A stretch of 42,648 nucleotides of DNA from NCBI GenBank assembly GCA_945913255.1, contig CAMEDC010000028.1, forward strand, positions 1 to 42,648, in the 5' to 3' direction. A program made the translations under genes and the position numbers. A model generated the notes under the pieces. It was not told the DNA's origin. It searched no databases and saw only the letters and a program-made list of their open reading frames with translations. Shown here piece by piece: positions 24,627-32,693 of this stretch (position 1 is its first letter; every line of letters begins with the position of its first letter). This stretch comes from an uncultured Lachnospiraceae bacterium (GTDB lineage Bacteria > Bacillota > Clostridia > Lachnospirales > Lachnospiraceae).

Positions 24627-25801
24627 AGAAATTACCCGCAAAATCAGTGAATAGTTTGCCGAATCTGATTCGGGAGGTTGGAACCAGAGGGGCATCTATT
24701 CCTGGGTTTCGCTCACTTGCTATCGGTAACCCGGCGGCAGCAGCCATTCCGGTGGAGACCATCCGGGAAGCGGCAAGAGAAGTAATTGAGGGAGACCCGA
24801 TGCTAATTATGCAGTATGGTCCGGCAAACGGTTATGAGAAATTGCGACAGCTGACCGTCGAAAGGCTTCGGGAGGTAAAACATCTTTCTTCTGAAAATCA
24901 GGAAATCCTGATGATGTGCGGTTCAGGGCAGGGTCTTGGGCTTTTTCCAAGGACGATTTGTGAAGAAGGCGATGAGGTCTATACGGATGAATACGCTTTT
25001 ACCAATGCGTTGAATGGTATCCGGAATGCCGGATGCAAGCCGGTGGGTATTCCCATGGATGAAGAGGGAATGATTCCGGAAGCATTGGAGAAAGCGGCAA
25101 GTTCCGGAAAGGGAAAATACATTTATGTGATTCCCAATTTTCAGAATCCAACGGGAATTACCATGTCACTGGAGAGAAGAAAAGCGGTTTATGAAATTGC
25201 GCATAAATACGATTTGTATATTTACGAGGATGATCCTTACGGAGAACTGCGGTTTAAGGGAGAGGACATTCCGACCATAAAGAGCATGGATGTGGATGAC
25301 AGAGTCATTTATGCAGGGTCTTACTCAAAGATATTATCAGCGGGGTTGCGTGTGGGGTATCTGTTTGGCAATGCCGGGCTGATAAAGGTGATGCAGACAG
25401 TAAAGAACGGTTCCGACGGGCAGTCGCTTCCTATGCTGACACAGCTGGTGGTGTACAATAGCCTGAAAAAGCTGGATATGCAGTCCTACATTCAGGAAAT
25501 CTGTAAACTGTACGGCAAGAAATGTGAGGCACTGCTGAGAGGGTTGAAACGTACCTGCGCAGGAGACGTAAGAATACTTGAGCCTGAGGGTGGCATGTTT
25601 GTGTGGATGATACTGCCTGAGAGAATTCCGGTAGAGGAATATTTTGAAAAATGCCTGGAGAATGCGGTAGGCGTTGTGCAAAGTAAGGCCTTTGCCGCAG
25701 ACCAGAACCATCCGGGCAATTGCGTTCGACTGAATTTTACCTTTCTGCCGGAAGAGGAACTGGAAAGAACAGGAGAAATCATCGGTCGGCTGACAAAGTG
25801 A
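24623..25801 (+). CDS. PLP-dependent aminotransferase, class I/II (2-aminoadipate/MocR-like group)
   Basis: A 392-aa fold-type I aminotransferase. The PLP lysine lies in SYSKILSAGLRVGY. The cofactor and carboxylate-binding segments are CGSGQGLGL, IPNFQNPTGITMSLERR and EDDPYGELRF, and the C-terminus has EGGMFVWM. The type resembles 2-aminoadipate or aromatic/branched-chain transaminases without a DNA-binding domain. The start lies 1 nt after the sdaAA stop, within the repeat. It may transfer amino groups released or moved by the serine/glutamate pathway, but its substrate cannot be read from sequence. Confidence 0.85.
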   Translation: MKKLPAKSVNSLPNLIREVGTRGASIPGFRSLAIGNPAAAAIPVETIREAAREVIEGDPMLIMQYGPANGYEKLRQLTVERLREVKHLSSENQEILMMCGSGQGLGLFPRTICEEGDEVYTDEYAFTNALNGIRNAGCKPVGIPMDEEGMIPEALEKAASSGKGKYIYVIPNFQNPTGITMSLERRKAVYEIAHKYDLYIYEDDPYGELRFKGEDIPTIKSMDVDDRVIYAGSYSKILSAGLRVGYLFGNAGLIKVMQTVKNGSDGQSLPMLTQLVVYNSLKKLDMQSYIQEICKLYGKKCEALLRGLKRTCAGDVRILEPEGGMFVWMILPERIPVEEYFEKCLENAVGVVQSKAFAADQNHPGNCVRLNFTFLPEEELERTGEIIGRLTK

Positions 25802-25875
25802 GAAAAACAGCAGGAAGACCGTAATGAAATCCGGAATTTTTAGCATGATGCTTCAAAAGCAGGTTCGGTATTCCC

Positions 25876-27270
25876 TCAGACGTTTCGGAGCCGGTCGACA
25901 ACCGTCTCCAGTACTTCAAAATAATTTTCAAAGGTTTTTTTACAGCAGCCGGGATTGTCGATGACGATTCCTGCACTTTTTAGCCCAATCAGCGAAAAGC
26001 CCATTGCCATGCGGTGGTCGTCATAGGTTTCTACCACGGATGCTTTCGGCATGCCGGGATATATGGTAATACTGCTTTCTCTCTCTTCACAGCGGATCCC
26101 CATCTTCTGAAGCTCCGTCACGATGGCTGATATACGGTTACTTTCCTGGAAGCGGATGTGTCCGATGCCGTTTATAGTAGTTGGGCTGTCTGCGAAGGGC
26201 GCGATGGCCGCTAATGTGATTGCCTGATCCGAGCAGGCAGACATGTTGACAGTGACACCATGGAAAGAGCCGTCTTTCGGAGGCTCTGCCAGAATGCCTT
26301 CTTCCGTGTCAGTCATCGTGCAGCCCATGCTTTCCAGAATCCGCAAAAAGGCGACATCGCCCTGGAGGGAGTTCCAATGGATGTTTTTGACCAGTACGGG
26401 GATGCCGAGCAGCGGGCTCATGGCATAGAAATAGCAGGCGGCGGACACATCCGGTTCTACGGAATAGTCCAAAGCCTGATAATGCTGTCCTGCGTTTACC
26501 CGATAAGCATAGGGGGTGGTGCTGTTGACACAGTGGGTGCAGGAGTGGTTTTCTGTACTGCCGTCACAGTAATAAAGAGGGACGGTATGAACTCCGAATT
26601 GTTCCATCATTCTTACGGTCATTTCGATGTAAGCCATGCCGTGAGTTCCTTCGACGGAAGTTGTAAAATGATGCTCCGAGAGACAGGAGGCAATCAGAAG
26701 TGCACTTAAGAACTGACTGCTACTGTCTATATTGACGGAAATGTTGTCCTTTTGAAAGCCATGTCCGCGCAGAGTAAAGGGGAAATGCCCCGGTGTGCCG
26801 TCCTGAGGATAGGAAATTTCGCAGCCCAGTTCCGTCAGAGAGTTTAAGAGCGGAGCCATGGGGCGTTTGCGCATCTGCTCAGAGGCATCCATGTGATAGG
26901 TGCCGTTTGAAAGACCAAGGTATGCGGTTAGAAATCTGGCAGCCGTTCCGGCACTTCCCACATACTGACTGGCCTCGGCGAGAGGAATTCTGCCGCCCAG
27001 ACCCTTTACGGTAATTTCTTTTTTTGCCTCATCGGCAGATGCTTCAAAGCCCAAATCCTGAATGCATTTTAAGAAATGTCTGGAATCATCGGAAAACAAT
27101 ACACCACGCAGGATGGAAGTCCCTTCCGCCAGAGTCGCCAGAAGCAGCGCCCGGTTCGTAATGCTTTTGGAGCCGGGAACAGATACGGTGAGAGGGGAGG
27201 CGTTATTAAAGCTCTCCCGATTTATTCTTTCATATATATAAGGAACGGCGAATCTATTATTGTCTGACAT
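25876..27270 (-). CDS. aroA: 3-phosphoshikimate 1-carboxyvinyltransferase (EPSP synthase)
   Basis: This 464-aa enzyme joins phosphoenolpyruvate to shikimate-3-phosphate in chorismate synthesis. Visible blocks are PGSKSITNRALLLA, GSAGTAARFLTA, QMRKRPMAPL, SSSQFLSALLIA, KESNRI-type QESNRISAI and YDDHRMAMGFSLIGL. The protein is some 30 residues longer than usual: an insertion with two cysteines and a histidine (YYCDGSTENHSCTHCVNSTT) falls near residue 230, between the domains. AGGAAGG lies upstream of the ATG. No other aromatic-pathway gene is adjacent. Confidence 0.93.
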   Translation of the reverse strand: MSDNNRFAVPYIYERINRESFNNASPLTVSVPGSKSITNRALLLATLAEGTSILRGVLFSDDSRHFLKCIQDLGFEASADEAKKEITVKGLGGRIPLAEASQYVGSAGTAARFLTAYLGLSNGTYHMDASEQMRKRPMAPLLNSLTELGCEISYPQDGTPGHFPFTLRGHGFQKDNISVNIDSSSQFLSALLIASCLSEHHFTTSVEGTHGMAYIEMTVRMMEQFGVHTVPLYYCDGSTENHSCTHCVNSTTPYAYRVNAGQHYQALDYSVEPDVSAACYFYAMSPLLGIPVLVKNIHWNSLQGDVAFLRILESMGCTMTDTEEGILAEPPKDGSFHGVTVNMSACSDQAITLAAIAPFADSPTTINGIGHIRFQESNRISAIVTELQKMGIRCEERESSITIYPGMPKASVVETYDDHRMAMGFSLIGLKSAGIVIDNPGCCKKTFENYFEVLETVVDRLRNV

Positions 27271-27363
27271 GATACATAGTCCTTCCTGTTAAGATTCTTT
27301 CATTTTTGGATTAGTCAAGTTGAGTATGCTTATTTCTATGAGTAGTTTTTTGCTACTTTCCCT

Positions 27364-27369
27364 ATTATA
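27364..27369 (-). promoter_or_regulatory. Candidate -10 for aroA
   Basis: The minus strand reads TATAAT, about 95 bp upstream of the aroA start codon. No clear -35 is visible. Confidence 0.35.
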
Positions 27370-27395
27370 CAGTCAATAAATTATAAAGTCCATAT

Positions 27396-27469
27396 ATAAA
27401 GTCCCAATCTTATCTTGTACAGAAAGGTTAAATCCTAACTAGTACATAAAGTCTCAATCTTAACTTGTA
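27396..27469. repeat. Tandem 25-bp repeats upstream of cysK
   Basis: The 14-bp motif AATCYTAWCTWGTA occurs at 27406-27419, 27431-27444 and 27456-27469, exactly 25 bp apart. The first and third copies are preceded by ATAAAGTCYC, giving a 24-nt repeat with two differences. The array lies between the divergent aroA and cysK genes, over 100 bp upstream of the cysK promoter. It looks like a regulator-binding array, or, less likely, a simple tandem duplication. The rest of 27271-27680 is AT-rich and has no gene. Confidence 0.6.
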
Positions 27470-27575
27470 GGCGAGGGAGGACTCTGAACAGGACTTTGGA
27501 AGAGTAAAAAAGTTACAAGAAATAGCGTTACAAGAGAATAAAAAAAATAGGAAAATAGAAAAAACACAAAACCTA

Positions 27576-27604
27576 CTTGACAAATAGGAATTGATGGGGT
27601 AAGA
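27576..27604 (+). promoter_or_regulatory. cysK operon promoter with CymR-like box
   Basis: TTGACA (27576-27581) and TAAGAT (27599-27604) have a 17-bp spacer. The spacer contains AAATAGGAATT (27581-27591), which resembles the end of the CymR operator as I remember it from Bacillus. A second symmetric pair, ATTCC (27607-27611) and GGAAT (27636-27640), lies just downstream of the start. An Rrf2 regulator is encoded at the end of this same operon. Confidence 0.65.
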
Positions 27605-27680
27605 TACATTCCATAATAATCCTACTAAGATAGTGGGGAATAGAAAAAGTAGCACATAGGTGCGGAAAAGAGGTAAGAGG

Positions 27681-28619
27681 ATGGGAAAGATTTATACGAG
27701 CGCAACAGAGTTAATTGGTCATACACCTTTGTTAAAGGTAGACAACTATGCAAAGGAGCAGGGCGTGACAGAAGCAGTTTTGCTGGCAAAGCTTGAGTAT
27801 TTTAATCCGGCCGGAAGCGTAAAGGACAGAATCGCATTGTCCATGGTAGAGGATGCTGAGAAGAAGGGTGTGCTGAAGCCCGGAGCAACGATTATTGAGC
27901 CCACCTCCGGAAACACCGGTATCGGTCTTGCAAGTGTGGCGTCGGCAAAGGGGTATCACACCATTCTGACATTACCGGAAACCATGAGCGTTGAGAGAAG
28001 AAATCTGCTGAAGGCATACGGTGCGGAGCTTGTGCTGACAGAAGGAGCAAAGGGAATGAAGGGCGCCATCGCAAAGGCTGAGGAACTGCAGAAGGAGATT
28101 CCCGGCTCGGTTATTCTGGGACAGTTTGATAATCCGGCGAATCCCGCCGCGCATGCAGCGACCACAGGCCCTGAAATCTGGGAGGATACCGATGGAAAGG
28201 TGGACATCTTCGTGGCAGGTGTAGGTACCGGTGGAACCGTAACCGGAATTGGCGAGTATCTGAAGTCCCAAAATCCCAATGTGAAAGTAGTTGCCGTTGA
28301 GCCTGCTGACTCTCCTGTCCTTTCCGGCGGCCAGCCCGGTCCTCACAAGCTGCAGGGTATCGGCGCAGGATTTGTACCTTCTATCTTAAATACAAAGGTT
28401 TATGATGAGGTGATTACCGTTACAACGGATGAGGCATTTTCCTCCGGCAGACTGGTTGCACACAAAGAAGGCATTCTGGTGGGTATTACCTCGGGTGCAG
28501 CACTTTACGCAGCAACCGTTCTTGCAAAGAGACCGGAAAATAAGGGAAAGACGATTGTGGCACTGCTTCCCGATTCCGGCGACAGATACCTCTCCACTCC
28601 CATGTTTACAGAGGGCTAA
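27681..28619 (+). CDS. cysK: Cysteine synthase A
   Basis: This 312-aa PLP enzyme makes L-cysteine from O-acetylserine and sulfide. The PLP lysine is K48 in [23 protein letters not shown] is the substrate loop, [14 protein letters not shown] the phosphate site, and VGITSGAAL and [12 protein letters not shown] close the protein as in CysK. I chose the ATG at 27681 because it matches the family start, and AGAGGT lies 7 nt upstream. The metNIQ importer follows after 98 bp with no terminator, which groups cysteine synthesis and methionine uptake. Confidence 0.95.
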   Translation: MGKIYTSATELIGHTPLLKVDNYAKEQGVTEAVLLAKLEYFNPAGSVKDRIALSMVEDAEKKGVLKPGATIIEPTSGNTGIGLASVASAKGYHTILTLPETMSVERRNLLKAYGAELVLTEGAKGMKGAIAKAEELQKEIPGSVILGQFDNPANPAAHAATTGPEIWEDTDGKVDIFVAGVGTGGTVTGIGEYLKSQNPNVKVVAVEPADSPVLSGGQPGPHKLQGIGAGFVPSILNTKVYDEVITVTTDEAFSSGRLVAHKEGILVGITSGAALYAATVLAKRPENKGKTIVALLPDSGDRYLSTPMFTEG

Positions 28620-28717
28620 AAAGCCGTTGCTGAATAGTCGAGTTTGTGGTACACTTGAATCCATATTGGTGTAGTAGGACTTCTGAACTGCAATAGACTT
28701 GAGAAAGGTGTAAATGG

Positions 28718-29728
28718 ATGGAACCGATTATTCAGATACAGAATGTAACAAAGACATTTACCGGAAAGGATAATCAGGTAGAGGCATTAAAGGGAATCAG
28801 CCTGGACATTGAGAAGGGTGATATTTACGGCATTATCGGTATGAGCGGTGCCGGAAAATCCACTTTGGTGCGTTGCCTGAACTTTCTGGAAAAGCCCACA
28901 ACGGGCACTGTTCTCATAGAGAATCAGGATTTATCCGCCATGTCCGAAAAGGAGCTTCGTAAGACCAGGACGGAGATTGCCATGATTTTTCAGCATTTTA
29001 ATCTGCTGATGCAGAGAAATGTGCTGGACAATGTATGCTTTCCCATGGAGATTGTGGGTGTGAAAAAAGCGGATGCCAGAAAACGTGCCATGGAACTGCT
29101 GGAGATTGTAGGACTGAAGGAGAAGGCAAAAAGCTATCCGGCACAGTTGTCCGGCGGGCAGAAGCAGAGAGTTGCCATTGCAAGAGCTCTGGCAAATAAT
29201 CCCAAAATCCTGCTCTGTGATGAGGCAACCAGTGCGCTTGACCCCACGACCACGAAGTCTATTTTACAGCTCTTAAAACAGATAAACCGCGATTTTGGCA
29301 TTACGATTGTGATTATTACCCATGAGATGGCGGTGGTACAGGAAATCTGCTCCCATGTGGCAATTATTGATAACGGTGAGCTGGCGGAGTCCGGCACGGT
29401 GGAAGAGGTTTTCACCTCCCCCAAAACAGCAGCCGCTAAAAAGCTTGTATTTATGGTGAATCCGCAGGCTACCGAAATGCGGGGCAAGCGCTGTATCCGC
29501 ATTGTATTTTCGGAGAACTCCTCCTTTGAGCCTGTCATTGCAAACATGGTGCTTGAGTGTAAAGCCCCTGTGAACATCCTACTGGCAGATACCAAGGATA
29601 TCGGCGGTATTGCCCATGGACAGATGATTCTGCAGCTACCGGAGGATGAGACAGCTGCTGCAAAGATGATTCATTATCTGCAGGAGAGAAAGCTGACGGT
29701 AGAGGAGGTGGATTCCTATGTGGGATAG
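28718..29728 (+). CDS. metN: Methionine ABC transporter, ATP-binding protein
   Basis: A 336-aa ATPase of the MetNIQ importer for D/L-methionine. Walker A is GMSGAGKST (residues 41-49). LSGGQKQRVAIARAL is the ABC signature, followed by Walker B ILLCDEATSALDP and the H-loop ITHEMAV. The C-terminal ~90 residues form the NIL domain that binds methionine and inhibits transport in the family. GAAAGGTG precedes the ATG. The 3' end overlaps metI by 11 nt. Confidence 0.93.
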   Translation: MEPIIQIQNVTKTFTGKDNQVEALKGISLDIEKGDIYGIIGMSGAGKSTLVRCLNFLEKPTTGTVLIENQDLSAMSEKELRKTRTEIAMIFQHFNLLMQRNVLDNVCFPMEIVGVKKADARKRAMELLEIVGLKEKAKSYPAQLSGGQKQRVAIARALANNPKILLCDEATSALDPTTTKSILQLLKQINRDFGITIVIITHEMAVVQEICSHVAIIDNGELAESGTVEEVFTSPKTAAAKKLVFMVNPQATEMRGKRCIRIVFSENSSFEPVIANMVLECKAPVNILLADTKDIGGIAHGQMILQLPEDETAAAKMIHYLQERKLTVEEVDSYVG

Positions 29729-30380
29729 TACGGTTGTGAAGATGATAGCTGAGGGAACACTTGTTACGTTGTATATGACATTGGTTTCCACGCTGGCTGC
29801 CTATGTTCTTGGACTTCCCATGGGAATTATTCTGGTGGTTACCGCAAAGGACGGGCTTCGCCCCAACAAATTGATTTATAAGACACTGGATTTTATTGTG
29901 AATATTGTGCGAAGTGTTCCGTTTTTGATTTTGCTGATTCTGGTCATTCCGTTGACCCGCGCAATTGTGGGAAAGGCTTACGGACCTACGGCAACGATTG
30001 TTCCGCTGGTGTTGGCCGCAGCTCCCTTTATTGCCAGAATGGTGGAGTCCTCTCTGCTGGAGGTTGACAAGGGAGTCATTGAGGCGGCGCAGAGTATGGG
30101 TGCCGGTCTTTGGACCATTATCTGGAAGGTACTTTTGGGAGAAGCCAGAACTTCCCTGATCGTGGGAGCAACCATTGTTCTCGGCACAGTGCTTGGCTAT
30201 TCTTCCATGGCAGGTATTGTAGGCGGTGGCGGACTCGGAGATATAGCCATTCAGTATGGTTATTACCGTTATCAGGCAGACATCATGTGGGTGACAGTAA
30301 TTCTGCTGGTGGTACTGGTACAGATTATGCAGGTGTTTGGAACCAGATTATCCAAAAAGCTGGATAAGAGAACAAGATAA
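29718..30380 (+). CDS. metI: Methionine ABC transporter, permease protein
   Basis: This 220-aa membrane protein has five hydrophobic segments and the MetI-type coupling segment (EVDKGVIEAAQSMGAGLWTIIWKVLLGEARTSLI). SSMAGIVGGGGLGDIAIQYGYYRYQ is highly characteristic of the family. It forms the homodimeric channel for MetN. The start lies inside the metN 3' end after GGAGGTGG, so the two are coupled. Confidence 0.93.
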   Translation: MWDSTVVKMIAEGTLVTLYMTLVSTLAAYVLGLPMGIILVVTAKDGLRPNKLIYKTLDFIVNIVRSVPFLILLILVIPLTRAIVGKAYGPTATIVPLVLAAAPFIARMVESSLLEVDKGVIEAAQSMGAGLWTIIWKVLLGEARTSLIVGATIVLGTVLGYSSMAGIVGGGGLGDIAIQYGYYRYQADIMWVTVILLVVLVQIMQVFGTRLSKKLDKRTR

Positions 30381-30456
30381 TAACTATGGTACGGACAGCG
30401 ATTGCTGTTTTGTATAGAGAAAACGCATTATGTTGCGTAAAGAGGAGGAAAAAATT

Positions 30457-31269
30457 ATGAAGAAAAAATTACTTGCGTTGATTGGTGTTGCAACCCTGAG
30501 CGTTTCTTTGCTGACGGGCTGCGGCAGTAAAGGAACAGACGACAAGACGATTAAGGTAGCGGCGACTGCTGTGCCTCATGCTGAGATCCTGGAGCAGGCA
30601 AAGCCCATTTTGGCAGAGCAGGGATATACGCTGGAAATCCAGGTGTTTTCAGATTACGTACAGCCGAATGAAGTAGTAGAGTCCGGTGATTTCGATGCAA
30701 ACTACTTCCAGCATATTCCGTATCTTGAGAGCTTCAATGAGGAGAAGGGAACCCATCTGGTAAATGCAGGCGGAATCCACTATGAGCCTTTCGGACTCTA
30801 CCCCGGAAAGGAAACAGATCTTGCCAATATTGAAAATGCAACGATTGCAGTTCCTAATGATACTACAAACGAGGCGCGTGCACTGCTTCTTCTGCAGGAC
30901 AACGGCTACATTACCCTGAAGGAAGGGGTAGGTCTTACCGCCACCAAGAATGATATTGTTGATAATCCTTATAATATCGAGCTGGTTGAACTGGAAGCGG
31001 CACAGATTCCCAGAACACTTCCGGATGTTTCCTTTGGTATTCTGAATGGAAACTATGCAATGGAAGCAGGCTTTACGGTAGCAGATAATGCATTACTCTA
31101 TGAAAGTGCAGATTCTGATGCAGCAGCAACTTATGTAAATGTCATTGCTGTGAAGGAAGGCAATGAGAATTCTGCAAAGATTAAAGCTCTGGTAGACGTA
31201 TTGAAGTCAGATACAATTAAGGATTATATTAATGCAACCTATAACGGTGGTGTTATTCCCTACAAGTAG
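30457..31269 (+). CDS. metQ: Methionine-binding lipoprotein
   Basis: This 270-aa substrate-binding lipoprotein has a signal peptide and lipobox LLTGC, with C22 as the lipidated residue. It continues IKVAATAVPHAEILEQAKPIL, FSDYVQPNEVVESGDFDANYFQHIPYL and GIHYEPFGLYPGK, all typical of the NlpA/MetQ family. AGGAGG lies 8 nt before the ATG at 30457, and an upstream start at 30430 lacks a ribosome site. A 76-bp gap separates it from metI without a terminator. Confidence 0.94.
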   Translation: MKKKLLALIGVATLSVSLLTGCGSKGTDDKTIKVAATAVPHAEILEQAKPILAEQGYTLEIQVFSDYVQPNEVVESGDFDANYFQHIPYLESFNEEKGTHLVNAGGIHYEPFGLYPGKETDLANIENATIAVPNDTTNEARALLLLQDNGYITLKEGVGLTATKNDIVDNPYNIELVELEAAQIPRTLPDVSFGILNGNYAMEAGFTVADNALLYESADSDAAATYVNVIAVKEGNENSAKIKALVDVLKSDTIKDYINATYNGGVIPYK

Positions 31270-31301
31270 GGCTGTTGAGTTGGAAAGGCAAGGGTGTATG
31301 T

Positions 31302-31742
31302 ATGAAAATCTCAACGAAAGGCAGATATGCTGTGCGGGTCATGCTTGACCTGGCGCTCAACAACACGGGTGAGTGTATCAAGGTAAAGGATATTGCCAGC
31401 AGACAGGGTATTTCCGAGAAATATCTGGAACAGATTATTGCGGTCCTGAACAAAGCCGGATATGTCAACAGTGTCCGTGGCGCACAGGGCGGTTATCGAA
31501 TTGCCAGGGATCCGAAGGAATATACAGTTGGCATGATACTGCGCCTGACGGAAGGCTCCATGGCACCTGTCGCCTGCCTGGAGAAGGGAGCGCCCGAGTG
31601 TGAGCGATGTGATACCTGTGAGACGCTGGAGGTCTGGAAGGATCTCAATACGGCAATCAACCGGGTCATCGACGGCGTGACGATAGCTGATCTTGTGGAA
31701 AGAAGAAAGAAGCGAAACGAAAATCTAGATTACAGTATATAA
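31302..31742 (+). CDS. Rrf2-family transcriptional regulator
   Basis: A 146-aa Rrf2 protein (MKISTKGRYAVRVMLDLA, with helix-turn-helix KVKDIASRQGISEKYLEQII and wing VRGAQGGYRIAR). Position at the end of a cysK-metNIQ operon suggests a CymR-like sulfur regulator acting on the promoter at 27576. Unlike the CymR sequences I know, it has a cysteine cluster at C92, C100, C103 and C106. That arrangement recalls the Fe-S site of IscR, but the spacing differs. It may therefore sense redox or iron-sulfur status. The start at 31302 fits the family N-terminus. Confidence 0.88.
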   Translation: MKISTKGRYAVRVMLDLALNNTGECIKVKDIASRQGISEKYLEQIIAVLNKAGYVNSVRGAQGGYRIARDPKEYTVGMILRLTEGSMAPVACLEKGAPECERCDTCETLEVWKDLNTAINRVIDGVTIADLVERRKKRNENLDYSI

Positions 31743-31753
31743 AGTCAAGGGTG

Positions 31754-31787
31754 AATACCCTTCCTGATTTCAGGAAGGGTATTTTTT
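31754..31787 (+). terminator. Intrinsic terminator of the cysK-metNIQ-rrf2 operon
   Basis: A 13-bp stem (AATACCCTTCCTG with CAGGAAGGGTATT), a 4-nt loop and a T run end the operon 12 bp after the rrf2 stop. Confidence 0.92.
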
Positions 31788-31912
31788 ATTGCCTGAAACG
31801 GCAATCGTCGCTTTGGTCGTTTTCAATCCCGTTTTGATAAATTTACAAATAACACACAAATAATTTACCGTCGCTTGATAGTTTGGGTTACCGGTTCCCT
31901 ATAGAATAAAAC

Positions 31913-31923
31913 CTGTCAGACAG
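31913..31923. promoter_or_regulatory. Palindrome CTGTCAGACAG, candidate GntR operator
   Basis: A perfect palindrome of two 5-bp half sites around a central A lies 40 bp before the start of the GntR gene, downstream of a possible -10 (TATAGA, 31900-31905). This is the usual place and form of an autoregulatory GntR/HutC-type site. No other element is evident in 31788-31962. Confidence 0.5.
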
Positions 31924-31962
31924 CTTTGATGAGTCGGACAATCAGATTGGAAGAGGTAGCTT

Positions 31963-32691
31963 ATGATAAGTAAACGGTTATTTGAATTACGTGATAATTT
32001 AGAACATTACATAGATGAAAATAAGTTAAAATCCGGTGACCGTCTTCCATCCGAACCGGCTTTAGCAAAACTGTTTGGAGTGAGCAGACCTACTCTACGT
32101 GAATGCCTGAAGATATTGCAGAAGGAAGGCGTCCTGGTTACTGTCAATGGCTCCGGAACTTATCTTTGCGACAGCAGCTGCCATCTTTCCAATACGATAA
32201 ATGAACTGATTGGAACAGGTGAACTGATTCGTTTATCCGGGTATCAGGAAAGTGCAGATATTATAGAGGCTGATTTGACAGAACCGGGAAAAGAGTGGAG
32301 AGACATACTGAAACTGTCAGAGAATGAAAGAGTAGTTGTAGTAAAAAGAATCCGGAAGGCAGATGATAAAATTGTTGCAATGGCCTGGAATATCTTCCCG
32401 GAGAGTTACATCGATTACGAGGAGATAAACAGGCAGGGGTTTGGCAGTTCTATTTTCTGCTATTTAGAAGAAAACCAGAACATTCATATTTCACATGCAG
32501 AATCTGTTATCTGTGCGATAGACAGGGAGGAATGTTTTGACAATGCGGCAAGAGAAATATTAGGCGAGCAGATTATCTTAATGAAACAGCTGCACTTTGA
32601 CGACAAACAGCGACCTATTTTTTATTCTTTGGACTATTTTCGAACAGATATTATTGTACTGAAAATCAGAAGAGAAAGAAAGGAATATTAG
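31963..32691 (+). CDS. GntR-family regulator with UTRA domain
   Basis: A 242-aa protein. The N-terminal winged helix has LPSEPALAKLFGVSRPTLRECLKILQKEGVL (residues ~28-58). A UTRA-type ligand-binding domain (~90-238) follows, with VVVVKRIRKADDKIVAMAWNIFPESYI and RPIFYSLDYFRTDIIVLKI. HutC/PhnF-subfamily regulators usually sense the compound handled by the neighbouring genes. AGAGGTAG precedes the ATG. The transporter permease starts 2 bp after its stop, so it heads the operon and probably represses it until the imported ligand is present. Confidence 0.88.
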   Translation: MISKRLFELRDNLEHYIDENKLKSGDRLPSEPALAKLFGVSRPTLRECLKILQKEGVLVTVNGSGTYLCDSSCHLSNTINELIGTGELIRLSGYQESADIIEADLTEPGKEWRDILKLSENERVVVVKRIRKADDKIVAMAWNIFPESYIDYEEINRQGFGSSIFCYLEENQNIHISHAESVICAIDREECFDNAAREILGEQIILMKQLHFDDKQRPIFYSLDYFRTDIIVLKIRRERKEY

Positions 32692-32693
32692 AG

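Noticed and set aside
27271..27680. T-box, SAM riboswitch or other known riboswitch upstream of cysK/metNIQ
   Set aside because: No T-box consensus, antiterminator/terminator pair or S-box core was seen. The region has direct repeats and a promoter instead.
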